From positions 1 to 31,627 of the forward strand of contig JANOEH010000018.1 in the NCBI GenBank assembly GCA_031413115.1: a DNA stretch of 31,627 nt. The letters run 5' to 3'. A program made the position numbers and the translations under genes. Positions 1-8,281 of this stretch are shown here, piece after piece (position 1 is the stretch's first letter; the number at the start of each line of letters is the position of its first letter). Source of the stretch: JANPEF01 sp031413115 (GTDB lineage Bacteria; Eisenbacteria; RBG-16-71-46; DASYSL01). The notes under the pieces are model-generated. The model was not told the origin of the DNA and made no database searches. It worked only from the letters and a program-made list of their open reading frames with translations.

Positions 1-94
1 CGAGCTTGCCGATGCGGTCGGCCGCACTGAGGCCGCGGATCATCCCGTCGAGTGTCGTGAAGTAGACCGAGCTGCCGTTCTGGCAGGCGCACAT
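1..94 (-). CDS. Possible 5' end of an unidentified gene, cut by the window edge
   Basis: An open frame begins at an ATG at 94-92 and runs off the left edge (31 codons). Almost every codon ends in G or C, as in the real genes here, whereas the other open frames over this stretch lack that pattern. The peptide starts MCACQNGSSVYFTTLDGM and continues to ADRIGKL. I do not recognise a family. No good Shine-Dalgarno sequence precedes the ATG, and an in-frame TAG lies about 45 bases upstream. It would be co-directional with the tRNA gene and downstream of its terminator. Confidence 0.35.
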   Translation of the reverse strand, partial: MCACQNGSSVYFTTLDGMIRGLSAADRIGKL

Positions 95-229
95 TGGGCT
101 TGGCCAGCTTCGGAGCGAGTCTGGGGGGACTGAGGCCTAGCGCGCACAAGAGTACTCCGATGCGACTGGGGTGACCACACGCCTCGGCGAACCGCCGTTG
201 ACTGGGAGCGGCGCCCGACGAAACGACGA

Positions 230-258
230 ACCCCCGCGGCTCAGCGAGTCGCGGGGGT
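230..258 (-). terminator. Hairpin terminator downstream of tRNA-Asn
   Basis: A 9-bp perfect stem (ACCCCCGCG pairing with CGCGGGGGT) is extended inside by CTC/GAG pairing. It lies 9 bases beyond the 3' end of the tRNA. On the minus strand it is followed by a modest T-containing stretch rather than a long T run, so it could act as an intrinsic terminator or only as a 3' stabilising hairpin. Confidence 0.6.
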
Positions 259-267
259 CATGGATGT

Positions 268-342
268 TGGCTCCTGAGGTAGGACTCGAACCTACAACCT
301 GCCGGTTAACAGCCGGCTGCTCTGCCATTGAGCTACTCAGGA
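268..342 (-). tRNA. tRNA-Asn (GTT anticodon)
   Basis: The minus strand folds as a complete tRNA. The acceptor stem pairs TCCTGAG (342-336) with CTCAGGA (278-272), followed by discriminator G and an encoded CCA (270-268). The D arm is GCTC/GAGC, and the anticodon stem GCCGG/CCGGC carries the loop CTGTTAA. The T arm is GTAGG/CCTAC with the loop TTCGAGT. The anticodon GTT (plus-strand 308-310) reads Asn codons AAC and AAT. It stands alone between a promoter and a terminator hairpin and is divergent from the neighbouring penicillin-binding protein gene. Confidence 0.97.
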
Positions 343-437
343 ACTGCGGGGTGCCGGGGGCCAGTTGCGAAACGGCCCGAATCCGGCCAAATCCATAGGC
401 GACGGAGACTTCCAAGACTTCGCCGCGGCAGACCGGT

Positions 438-467
438 ATTCTAGCGGGCATGTCCGGGCACGGTCAA
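438..467 (-). promoter_or_regulatory. Sigma70-like promoter for tRNA-Asn
   Basis: On the minus strand TTGACC (467-462) and TAGAAT (443-438) are separated by 18 bases, close to the housekeeping consensus. Transcription would start near 431 and leave a leader of about 90 bases before the tRNA, to be removed by processing. The spacer contains the ATG of the divergent penicillin-binding protein gene (450-452), so the two genes share this DNA. Confidence 0.6.
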
Positions 468-2989
468 GATCCACGCAAGGCGGGCATCGGCAGCCTCCGC
501 CGCGCTCTCCAGTCGTTCTTCACGGGGCCCGGTGGCCGCCGGCACGCGGCGCTTGCCGCAGCCGGCCTGATCGCCGTGGTGGCAGGCGTGGGCCTGTTCC
601 GCTTCGGCGTGCGGCTCGATGCGCTGCGCCAGCGCCACGAGACCGGCCCCGCCTGGGCGTTCCCGTCGCGCGTGTACTCCGACGGGCTCGCCTTCACCCG
701 CGGGCGCGCGATGCCGCGCACGTACCTCGCGAAGCATCTCGCCGCACGTGGTTATCGCCATGCGTCGGGAACGACCCCCTACCCCGGCACCTACGCGTGG
801 CGCGACGACGGGGTCGAGATCTTCCTCCGCGGATTCCTCGAGGTCCAGGATCCCGAGGGGCGCGGCGGTCCCGAGCGCGTACGTCTCGTGCTCGAGGAGG
901 ACCGCGTCGCCGGCGTCGCCCGCCTGACCTCGCCGCGCGGCGCGCTCCCTCCCGGCACGCCGGAGCCCGACCTGACGCATCCGCCGCGACTCGAGCCGTG
1001 GTCGATCGCCATGCTCGCCGAGCCCAACGGCGCACGCCGCACCTGGGTCCCGCTGTCGCACATTCCGCAGGTCGTGCGCAACGCGGTGATCGCGTCCGAG
1101 GACCGGCGCTTCCGCTCGCACTTCGGCCTCGACCTGCAGGGCAACGCGCGCGCCATGCTGGTCAACGCGCGCGCGCCGGCGAAGTGAAGCAGGGCGCCTC
1201 GACCATCACGCAGCAGCTCGCGCGCGGGCTGTTCCTCGGACGCGAGCGCACGTTCGCGCGCAAGTTCAAGGAGGCGGGCTACGCGCTGCTGCTCGAGGCG
1301 TTCCTGTCGAAGGACCAGATCCTCGAGATGTACCTCAACTCCATCTACTGGGGCCAGGGTGACACGCGCGCGGTCGCCGGGATCGAGGAGGCCGCGCGCT
1401 GGTACTTCTCGGCGCCGGCCGAGTCGCTGCAGCTCTCCGAGGCCGCGCTGCTGGCGGGCCTGATCCCGGCGCCGGTCGCGTACTCCCCGTTCAGGCAACC
1501 CGCGCTCGCGCTGACGCGGCGCAACCAGGTGCTCGCCGACATGGCCGAGGTCGGCATGATCGACGCGCGCACGTCCGCGCGCGCGCGCGCACGTCCGCTG
1601 TGGCTGCGCCGCGGCACGACGCGTGTCGATCGCTTTCCGGACGTGATGAGCGCCGCCGATCTCGACCTCGATCGCGGCCTGCCGGTCGGCGCGCCGCGCC
1701 GGTGGGGCCTCGAGATCCTGACCACGATCGACCTCGTCTGGCAGGCAGAGGCCGAGCGCGCGGTGCACGACGGGCTCGAGGAGCTCGATCCCGGCGGGCT
1801 CCGCGGCAAGCGCGCGCCGCTGCAGGGGGCGTTTGTCGCCCTCGATCCCGCGACCGGGGCGATACGCGCGATCGTCGGCGGGCGGGCGCCTCGGCCGGGC
1901 GACTTCAACCGCGCCATGCAGGCGAAGCGCCAGACCGGCTCGGCGATCAAGCCGCTGGTCTACGCGGCCGCGCTCGATCCAACGCGCGGCCCGCCCTACT
2001 TCACCATGCGCTCGCGCGTGGCGAACCTGCCGAAGACGTTTCGCGCGCGCGGCGTGCGCTGGACGCCGTCGAACGCGGACCACTCGTACCAGGCGTCGCT
2101 CACGCTGCCCGAAGCGCTGGCCCGCTCGGCAAACGTCGCAACCGCCAACCTGGTCGAGGCGATGGGCCCGGCGCAGGTGGCGCGCGCCTGCGACCGTTTC
2201 GGACTCGGGAAGCTCAAACCCGTACTGTCGATCGGCCTCGGCTCGAACGAGGTGACGCTTCTCAGTCTCACGAACGCGTACGCCGCGATCGACTTCGGCG
2301 GGTTGCGCCACCGCCCGCACGTCGTACGCGCCGCGGTCGACGCCGAGGGCCGCGACCTCGTCGCGGTCGCGCCGCCCCCGGTGCAGGTGGTCCCGCCGGG
2401 CGTGGCGACGCTGGCGCGCATGATGCTCGAAAACGTCGTCGCCACCGGGATCGCGCGACCCCTGCGCTGGGCGTACGGCTTCGAGCGCCCGGTGGGCGGC
2501 AAGACCGGCACGACCAACGACAACAAGGACACCTGGTTCTGCGGCATCACGCCGGAGCTGGCCGCCGGCGTGTGGTGCGGCTACGACCGACCGCGCGGGC
2601 TCGGCCGCGCCGCCGCCGGCGTGGCGATGCCGGTGTGGGCCCGCGCGATGAAGGGCCTGCTCGCCGAGTTTCCCATCGTCGCGTTCGCCGACGACCCGGG
2701 CCTGGTGCGCGTGTTCATCGATGCGCGCAGCGACAGCATCGCGCGGTCCGAGTGCCCGTGGAAGCTGCCGGCCGTGTTCGTCGCGGGAACCGAACCCGAC
2801 ACCTGCACGTCAAACCATCGAGCCGACTGGGATGCGATCCTGTTCGCACGCGTCAGCACCGACAGCCTGGCAGGCATCGAGGACTCGATCGGGACGACCA
2901 GCCTGCGCATGCCGGGCGCCCCGCCGTTCGCACGTCCCCGCACGCCCGCGCCCGCGGCCACCCCCGCCGACAGCTCCGCGCCGCGCTAG
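450..2989 (+). pseudogene. Bifunctional class A penicillin-binding protein (PBP1b type), frame broken near 1166-1187
   Basis: This peptidoglycan glycosyltransferase/transpeptidase reads in two frames: 450-1187 and from about 1178 to 2989, about 845 residues if joined. In the first frame a membrane anchor (residues ~33-52) precedes a UB2H-like region (~70-155), as in E. coli PBP1B, and the GT51 motif SEDRRFRSHFG with catalytic Glu217. The second frame continues with QGASTITQQL, the remaining GT51 motifs and EMYLNSIYWG. The transpeptidase motifs are SAIK (1940-1951, serine nucleophile), SAN (2126-2134) and KTG (2501-2509). The break sits in a CG-dinucleotide tract. Removing one CG restores AAC GCG CGC GCC GGC GAA and the family-typical sequence before QGAST. 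It could be a true mutation, reversible slippage or an assembly error. The stop overlaps the stop of the convergent glycosylase gene. Confidence 0.88.
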
Positions 2990-3582
2990 CTTCGCCCGCG
3001 CCGCGCCTTCTTCGCGCGGAAGCAGCCGACGACGTGATCGTCGACCAGCCCCGTCGCCTGCATGAACGCGTACATGATGGTCGAACCGACGAAGGTCATG
3101 CCGCGCTGCTTCAGGTTTTTGCTCAGCGCGTCGGATTCGGCGGTGGTGGGCCGGATGTCGGCGAGCGTGCGCGGGCGGCCCACGATCGGCGCGCCGTCGA
3201 CGAAGCGCCACACGTAGGCGTCGAAGCTGCCGAACTCATCCTGTAGCGCGAGGAACGCGCGTGCGTTCTTCACGGCGGCCGCGATCTTCAGGCGATTGCG
3301 CACGATGCCCGGATCGGCGAGGAGCCCCACGACCTTCGCCGCGTCGTAGCGCGCGACCTTCCGCACGTCGAAGCGATCGAACGCCTTCCGGTACGCGGCG
3401 CGCTTCTTGAGAATCGTCGCCCACGACAGCCCGGCCTGCGCGCCCTCGAGGATCAGCATCTCGAAGAAGCGCCGGTCGTCGTGCACCGGCACGCCCCACT
3501 CCGTGTCGTGGTACTCGAGGTAGAGGTCGAACCCGGTCGCCCAGCCGCAGCGCACGCGCTCGCGGTCGCCGGGCGGACTCAC
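2986..3582 (-). CDS. tag: DNA-3-methyladenine glycosylase I
   Basis: This base-excision repair enzyme removes 3-methyladenine from alkylated DNA. The 198-residue protein carries the Tag signature: RCGWATGFDLYLEYHD near the start, LILEGAQAGLSW with the catalytic-region Glu46 and Trp54, SDALSKNLKQRG, and a C-terminal DDHVVGC. The zinc set is intact and spaced as in E. coli Tag (Cys12, His25, His183, Cys187). The start is a GTG overlapping the stop of the upstream DinB-like gene in GTGA, so the pair is probably translationally coupled. The basic tail AKKARRGRS is unremarkable. Confidence 0.95.
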   Translation of the reverse strand: MSPPGDRERVRCGWATGFDLYLEYHDTEWGVPVHDDRRFFEMLILEGAQAGLSWATILKKRAAYRKAFDRFDVRKVARYDAAKVVGLLADPGIVRNRLKIAAAVKNARAFLALQDEFGSFDAYVWRFVDGAPIVGRPRTLADIRPTTAESDALSKNLKQRGMTFVGSTIMYAFMQATGLVDDHVVGCFRAKKARRGRS

Positions 3583-4097
3583 GACTCGTCCCGCACGGCG
3601 AGCGCCTTCTTGAGGAGCCCGATCTGCCCACCGTGATACGCGTCGTGCTGGGCGAGCCCGCGCAGCGTCGCCGCCCACGTCACGCCGGATCCGAGCGCGG
3701 GATCGCGCGTGTCCCCCGCCTGCTCGCCGAGCCGCGCGACCGGGAACGTGGCCAGTGCCGCGATCACCGCGTCGGTCGACGCCTCCAGGCCGGCGACGGC
3801 CGCCGTCCACGCGGCCTCGTTCACGGCCGGGACGGCCGGCCAGTCCCCCGCGGCGGGTTCGGCGAGCATGCCCGTGGCGAGCCGCCGGGCGATCTCGTTC
3901 CGCCAGCCGGTGACATGGAGCACGACCTCCCAGATCGAGTGGGCGCCGGGCACCGGGTGGGCCGCCGCCTCGAGGGCCGTGACCCCGTGGACCAGCGCGC
4001 CGACGGCGGGTCCATGCCAGGCGTCGCCCGACTGCGCACAACGGATATCCTTCGCGAGTTCGACGAGGGCGGGTGGAAAGGTCGACAAATCCCTCAC
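3579..4097 (-). CDS. DinB-like family protein
   Basis: This 172-residue protein resembles the DinB/YfiT four-helix metal-binding superfamily. It has a histidine at 61 in EVVLHVTGWRNE and an HxxxH pair at 141/145 in AQHDAYHGGQ, the usual three metal ligands. Members include bacillithiol- and mycothiol-dependent enzymes and many damage-inducible proteins of unknown reaction. The GTG start is chosen because AAGGA lies about 7 bases upstream; longer upstream readings lack the family fold. It overlaps the glycosylase gene by 4 bp. The partnership suggests a role in the response to alkylating or electrophilic damage, which is inference. Confidence 0.85.
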   Translation of the reverse strand: MRDLSTFPPALVELAKDIRCAQSGDAWHGPAVGALVHGVTALEAAAHPVPGAHSIWEVVLHVTGWRNEIARRLATGMLAEPAAGDWPAVPAVNEAAWTAAVAGLEASTDAVIAALATFPVARLGEQAGDTRDPALGSGVTWAATLRGLAQHDAYHGGQIGLLKKALAVRDES

Positions 4098-4162
4098 TTT
4101 CAGTCCTTTTCGATGGGAATCGGGGGGGCGACATTGGGCTCGCCCCGGGCCCACCCAGCGAC

Positions 4163-4168
4163 TAGAAT
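4163..4168 (+). promoter_or_regulatory. Possible -10 element for the lipid operon
   Basis: TAGAAT lies 49 bases upstream of the desaturase ATG in an AT-rich patch (AGAATAGAAAAAAATG) that is conspicuous in this GC-rich DNA. I find no convincing -35 element at normal spacing, so an alternative sigma factor or activator is possible. The patch also contains TATTCT on the minus strand, so it could serve the divergent DinB-like gene. Confidence 0.25.
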
Positions 4169-4216
4169 AGAAAAAAATGCGCTCGTCGCTCCCTTCCCAC
4201 CCTCGAGACCCAGTCC

Positions 4217-5191
4217 ATGACTGTAGCCGAACTCGCCTACCCGCTGCCGCACCAGCTCGAAGTTCTCGCCGATGTGGAGCCGGTCGTTGTCGAGCTCATC
4301 GAAGCGCACGAGACGAAGCAGCGGCTGTGGTGGCCCAGCGACCTGGTCGGCCCGCCCGAGGGCGAAGATCCCGATCGTCACTTCGCCCAGCTCCGGGATC
4401 GGGCGCGGGGCATTCCCGATCCGGTGCGCATCTCCCTGGTCATGGGCTTGCTCACCGAGGAGGGCCTGCCGCATTTCCACCGCGTCATCTCCGCGCACAC
4501 CCCGGACACCTCGGCGTGGTCGCGCTGGACGAACATGTGGACGGCGGAAGAGGATCGGCACGGCACGGTGCTTCATGATTACCTCTGGGAGGCCCGGCTG
4601 GTCCACCCCCGTATCCTCGACGAGATGCAGTACCAGTACGTGCTCCTCGGTTACAACCCCGACTGGCAGAACGATCCCTACCAGCTCTTCGCCTACACCT
4701 CCATGCAGGAGCGCGCGACGCAGGTCTGCCACCAGAACAACGGCAGGCGAGCCGGCGAGTATGACCCGGTGATCGCGCGCAGCCTCGAGCGCGTCGGCAC
4801 CGAGGAGGCGCGGCACTTCCACTTCTATCGCCAGGTGTTCGCCGAGGTTCTCAAGCGCGACACCGACCGCGCGCTCGCGTCGCTGGCCCGCGCGCTGCGC
4901 CTGTTCGTCATGCCCGGTTCGAACATCCCCGCGTTCGCCGAGATGACCGACGTGATCCGCCGCGCCGACCTGTACGGCCCGCGTCACTTCCTCAGGATCG
5001 TCGAGGAACTGATCGAGTACTGGGAGCTCAGGAAGCTCACCGGCCTCGGACCGCTGGGCGACAAGGCGCTGGAAATGATCCTCACCTACCCCGAGCGCCT
5101 CGCGCGCATCGCCGAAAAGCTCGAGTCGCGCACGCGACCGCGGAGCTTCCGCTTCGAGCTGCTGGACGGTCGCTCCTTCACGGCCGGATGA
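4217..5191 (+). CDS. Soluble acyl-ACP desaturase (di-iron, stearoyl-ACP desaturase family)
   Basis: The predicted reaction is O2-dependent insertion of a cis double bond, typically at delta-9, into acyl-ACP, with electrons from ferredoxin. The 324-residue protein contains the full carboxylate-bridged di-iron set: TEEGLP (Glu81/82), WTAEEDRHG (Glu111/112, His115), QERAT (Glu165) and TEEARH (Glu196/197, His200). These align closely with the plant castor enzyme motifs TEEALP, TAEENRHG, QERAT and DEKRH. Similar proteins occur in actinobacteria (DesA) and scattered other bacteria. Its TGA overlaps the ATG of the KAS gene, making it the first gene of a tightly coupled four-gene operon. Regiospecificity cannot be read from sequence. 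Confidence 0.9.
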   Translation: MTVAELAYPLPHQLEVLADVEPVVVELIEAHETKQRLWWPSDLVGPPEGEDPDRHFAQLRDRARGIPDPVRISLVMGLLTEEGLPHFHRVISAHTPDTSAWSRWTNMWTAEEDRHGTVLHDYLWEARLVHPRILDEMQYQYVLLGYNPDWQNDPYQLFAYTSMQERATQVCHQNNGRRAGEYDPVIARSLERVGTEEARHFHFYRQVFAEVLKRDTDRALASLARALRLFVMPGSNIPAFAEMTDVIRRADLYGPRHFLRIVEELIEYWELRKLTGLGPLGDKALEMILTYPERLARIAEKLESRTRPRSFRFELLDGRSFTAG

Positions 5192-6438
5192 CCCAGCGTC
5201 GCATCGTCGTGACCGGACTCGGCGTCTGCGCGCCGAACGGCACGGGGGTCGAAGCCTACTGGAGCGCCCTGATCGCGGGCCGTTCCGGCGTGCGCCCGAT
5301 CGCCGCGTTCGACGCGTCCGCCCTGCGCAGCCGCATCGCCGGTGAGGTCGTCGATTTCGACGCCGAAGCCCGCCTCGGCGCGAAGACCGCCAAGCGCACC
5401 GCCCGCTTTTCCCAACTCGCCCTGGGCGCCGCGCTCGAGGCCGTCGATTCGGCCGGGCTCGCCGGCGACGACGCGGCGGACGTGCGCGATCGCATCGCGA
5501 TCATCGTCGGCTCGGGCATCGGCGCGTTCGACTTCTTCGAGCGCGAGCACATTCCGTTCCTCGAGAAGGGCCCGGGCAAGTTCCATCCGCTCACCGTCCC
5601 GCTGGTCATCCCGAACGCCGCCGCCGGCATCATCGCGATGGAACTCGGCAGCCACGGCCCCAACTTCTGCGTCACCAGCGCCTGTGCCAGCGGGGCCAAC
5701 TCGATCGGGACCGCGCTCGACCTGGTGCGCTCCGGCCGCGCCGATGTCGCCCTCGCCGGCGCCGCCGAGTCGACCCTCTCGCCGTTCGCCATCGACGGGT
5801 ACTGCCAGCTACGCGCGTTGTCGACCCGCAACGACGATCCTGCCGGCGCCTCGCGCCCGTTCAGTCGTGACCGCGACGGGTTCGTCATCGCCGAGGGCGC
5901 AGGCATCCTCGTGCTCGAGGAGCTGGAGCACGCGCGCCGTCGGGGTGCGACGATCCTGGTCGAGCTCGCCGGCTACGGCGCCTCGGCCGACGCGTACCAC
6001 CTGACCGCGCCCGAGCCCGAGGCGAAGGGCGCCGTGCGCGCCATGCGCGCCGCGCTCGCCGACGCGCACCTGGCACCCGACGCGATCGACCTGGTCAACG
6101 CGCACGGGACCTCGACGCCGCTCAACGACGTCGTCGAGACCGGCGCGATCAAGACCGTCTTCGGCGACCACGCGCGCAAGCTTGCCGTCCACTCGACCAA
6201 GTCGATGACCGGGCACGCGCTCGGCGCGGCCCCCGCGCTCGAAGCCGCCGCGGCGGTGCTGACGATCGCGCGCGGAGCGATCCACCCCACGATCAACCTG
6301 CACGACGCCGATCCCGCCTGCGACCTCGACTACGTCCCGTTGGTCGCCCGCGAGGCGCGCGTCGGGGCGGTGATGTCGAACTCGTTCGGGTTCGGTGGGC
6401 ACAATGCCGTGCTGGTCTTCCGGCGGTTCGAGGGATGA
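5188..6438 (+). CDS. fabF: Beta-ketoacyl-ACP synthase II (FabF-like)
   Basis: This 416-residue thiolase-fold enzyme condenses acyl-ACP with malonyl-ACP in fatty acid elongation. The catalytic set is complete: Cys166 in TSACASGAN, His306 in NAHGTSTPLND, and Lys338 and His343 in KSMTGHALGAA, with the C-terminal NSFGFGGHNA. It starts at the ATG in the ATGA overlap with the desaturase gene and ends in another ATGA overlap. This position, outside any acpP-fabF cluster and next to a desaturase and methyltransferases, suggests a dedicated role in elongating unsaturated chains. It could also be the main KAS II of the cell. Confidence 0.92.
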   Translation: MTQRRIVVTGLGVCAPNGTGVEAYWSALIAGRSGVRPIAAFDASALRSRIAGEVVDFDAEARLGAKTAKRTARFSQLALGAALEAVDSAGLAGDDAADVRDRIAIIVGSGIGAFDFFEREHIPFLEKGPGKFHPLTVPLVIPNAAAGIIAMELGSHGPNFCVTSACASGANSIGTALDLVRSGRADVALAGAAESTLSPFAIDGYCQLRALSTRNDDPAGASRPFSRDRDGFVIAEGAGILVLEELEHARRRGATILVELAGYGASADAYHLTAPEPEAKGAVRAMRAALADAHLAPDAIDLVNAHGTSTPLNDVVETGAIKTVFGDHARKLAVHSTKSMTGHALGAAPALEAAAAVLTIARGAIHPTINLHDADPACDLDYVPLVAREARVGAVMSNSFGFGGHNAVLVFRRFEG

Positions 6439-7250
6439 CCGGGCTCTCCCCACTCGCGCTGTTCCTTCTCGGCTGGGCCCTGATGGCCCTGATGCAGGGA
6501 TCGCTGTGGCTGGTCCAGCGCGCTCGGCGCGACGCCGGCGTCGTCGACGTGGGCTGGGCGGCCGGCCTTGGCCTGCTCGCGCTGCTCTACGCCTTCGCGG
6601 ACGAGGGCTGGCTCCCCCGCCGGATCCTGCTCGCCGCGGTCGTTGGCATCTGGGCCTTCCGCCTCGCGTTCTACCTGCTGCGCGACCGAGTGCTGCACGC
6701 GACGGAGGAGGACGGCCGCTACCAGCAACTGCGGGCGGCATGGGGGCGACGGGCGCAGCCACTGTTCTTCCTCTTCTTCCAGGCCCAGGGGCTGATCGAC
6801 GCCATCCTGTCGATTCCATTCCTGATCATCCTCACCAAGACGACCGGGCCATTCACGGGGTGGGACGGGCTCGCCCTCGCCATGTGGCTGGTCGCCGTCA
6901 TCGGGGAGTCGATCGCCGATCGCCAGCTCGCCACCTGGCGCGCGAACCCCGCCAACCGCGGACGCACCTGCCGCACGGGCCTGTGGGCGTGGTCGCGGCA
7001 CCCCAACTACTTCTTCGAGTGGCTGCACTGGTGGACCTACCCGCTGCTGGCCATCGGCGCGCCGTGGGCCGGACTGACGCTGTTCGCGCCGGCGCTGATG
7101 CTCTTCTTCCTCTTCAAGGTCAGCGGGATTCCCGCCACCGAGGCACGCGCGCTGGTCACCCGCGGCGACGACTACCGCCGCTACCAGCGCGAGGTGTCGA
7201 TGTTCATCCCCCGGCCGCCACGCCGCGTCCCCGCACCCGACCTCGAGTGA
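6435..7250 (+). CDS. DUF1295 family membrane protein (steroid 5-alpha-reductase-like)
   Basis: This 271-residue protein has about six hydrophobic segments. Its C-terminal signature is NRGRTCRTGLWAWSRHPNYFFEW, followed by GDDYRRYQREVSMFIPRPP, typical of the DUF1295/COG3752 branch of the isoprenylcysteine methyltransferase and steroid-reductase fold. Characterised relatives reduce double bonds with NADPH or methylate prenylcysteine, but the function of this branch is unknown. It overlaps its neighbours by 4 bp at both ends (ATGA and GTGA). A membrane reductase acting on the product of the neighbouring lipid enzymes is a plausible inference. Confidence 0.88.
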   Translation: MTGLSPLALFLLGWALMALMQGSLWLVQRARRDAGVVDVGWAAGLGLLALLYAFADEGWLPRRILLAAVVGIWAFRLAFYLLRDRVLHATEEDGRYQQLRAAWGRRAQPLFFLFFQAQGLIDAILSIPFLIILTKTTGPFTGWDGLALAMWLVAVIGESIADRQLATWRANPANRGRTCRTGLWAWSRHPNYFFEWLHWWTYPLLAIGAPWAGLTLFAPALMLFFLFKVSGIPATEARALVTRGDDYRRYQREVSMFIPRPPRRVPAPDLE

Positions 7251-8281
7251 GCGGGCGACTCGAGTCGCTCGCCATCGAACTGGCCGAGCGCGGGTTCGTT
7301 CCCGACGCCGCGATCCGGGTCGGCATCCGCCGCTTCCTCGCGGCCCAGCTCACGCGGGCCCGGCGCAGCGGCGCAGCGACCCCCGCCGGTCGGCAGGCCT
7401 TCCGCGCTACGCTCACCGCCGCGCCCCTTGCCGTCCACACCGACGCCGCGAATCGCCAGCACTACGAGCTGCCCCCCGCGTTCTACGCGGCCTGGCTCGG
7501 CCCGCGGATGAAGTACAGCTCCGGCCTCTGGTCGTCGGGCGCTGCGGATCTCGCCGCGGCCGAGGACGCCATGCTCGAGCTCACCTGCGCCCGGGCAGGC
7601 ATCGTCGACGGCCAATCGATTCTCGAGCTCGGCTGTGGTTGGGGATCGCTCACGCTGTGGCTCGCCGAACGCTTTCCCCAGGCGCAAGTCACCGCGGTCA
7701 CGAACTCGTCTGCACAGGCCGCGTTCGTCAGCGGACAGGCCCAGGCGCGCGGGCTCAAGCCGCCCCGCGTTCTCCACGCCGATATGCGTGACTTCACGAT
7801 CGACACGCGTTTCGATCGTGTGGTCTCCGTGGAAATGTTCGAGCACCTGCGGAACTGGCGGGAACTGCTCCGCCGCGTGCGCGGCTGGCTCCGCGAGGAC
7901 GGACTGCTGTTCGCCCACGTCTTCGCCTGTCGCGACTACGCGTACACCTATGAGACGGACGAGGGCGAATCGTGGATGGCGCGGCACTTCTTTACCGGGG
8001 GGATGATGCCGTCCGACGACCTGCTCGCCGGGTTCGCCGAGCACATGGTCGAGGAGTCTCGCTGGATCGTGGACGGTCGGGAGTACGCGCGCACGCTCGA
8101 AGCCTGGCTCCGGCGACTCGATGGCGCGCGGGACACCGCATCGAAGGCGCTCCCGAACGACCCACGCGCGCTTCAGCGCTGGAGAATCTTCCTGCTCGCC
8201 TGCGCCGAACTATTCGCCTACGACGAAGGACGCACGTGGCACGTCATCCACGCCGCGCTCAGGCCGCGCCCGGCTTCGTGA
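7247..8281 (+). CDS. Cyclopropane-fatty-acid-synthase-like SAM methyltransferase
   Basis: This 344-residue protein starts at a GTG overlapping the DUF1295 stop. It has a class I SAM motif ILELGCGWGSLT (125-136) and the Cfa-like active-site region: SVEMFEHL (Glu199), LFAHVF (His224, matching the bicarbonate-binding His of E. coli Cfa) and GREYARTL (Tyr280). The cysteine of E. coli Cfa (YSCAYW) is replaced in MKYSSGLW. It lacks the N-terminal lipid-binding region of classical Cfa. Related proteins methylate lipid double bonds, but some Cfa-like enzymes methylate amines, so the substrate is uncertain. Its 3' end overlaps the convergent fusion gene by 23 bp. Confidence 0.88.
   Translation: MSGRLESLAIELAERGFVPDAAIRVGIRRFLAAQLTRARRSGAATPAGRQAFRATLTAAPLAVHTDAANRQHYELPPAFYAAWLGPRMKYSSGLWSSGAADLAAAEDAMLELTCARAGIVDGQSILELGCGWGSLTLWLAERFPQAQVTAVTNSSAQAAFVSGQAQARGLKPPRVLHADMRDFTIDTRFDRVVSVEMFEHLRNWRELLRRVRGWLREDGLLFAHVFACRDYAYTYETDEGESWMARHFFTGGMMPSDDLLAGFAEHMVEESRWIVDGREYARTLEAWLRRLDGARDTASKALPNDPRALQRWRIFLLACAELFAYDEGRTWHVIHAALRPRPAS

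Noticed and set aside
91..100. Shared word ACATTGGGCT at 91-100 and 4131-4140 as a common regulatory site
   Set aside because: Ten bases only, with different surroundings and no consistent position relative to a start; likely chance.
1170..1190. Programmed -1 ribosomal frameshift in the PBP gene
   Set aside because: The frame change is formally -1, but there is no slippery heptamer. The extra CG unit relative to the nearby copy is a simpler explanation.
791..2320. 509-residue minus-strand open frame inside the PBP gene
   Set aside because: It would bridge the frameshift region, but the plus strand carries all GT51 and transpeptidase motifs; the minus frame is a shadow.
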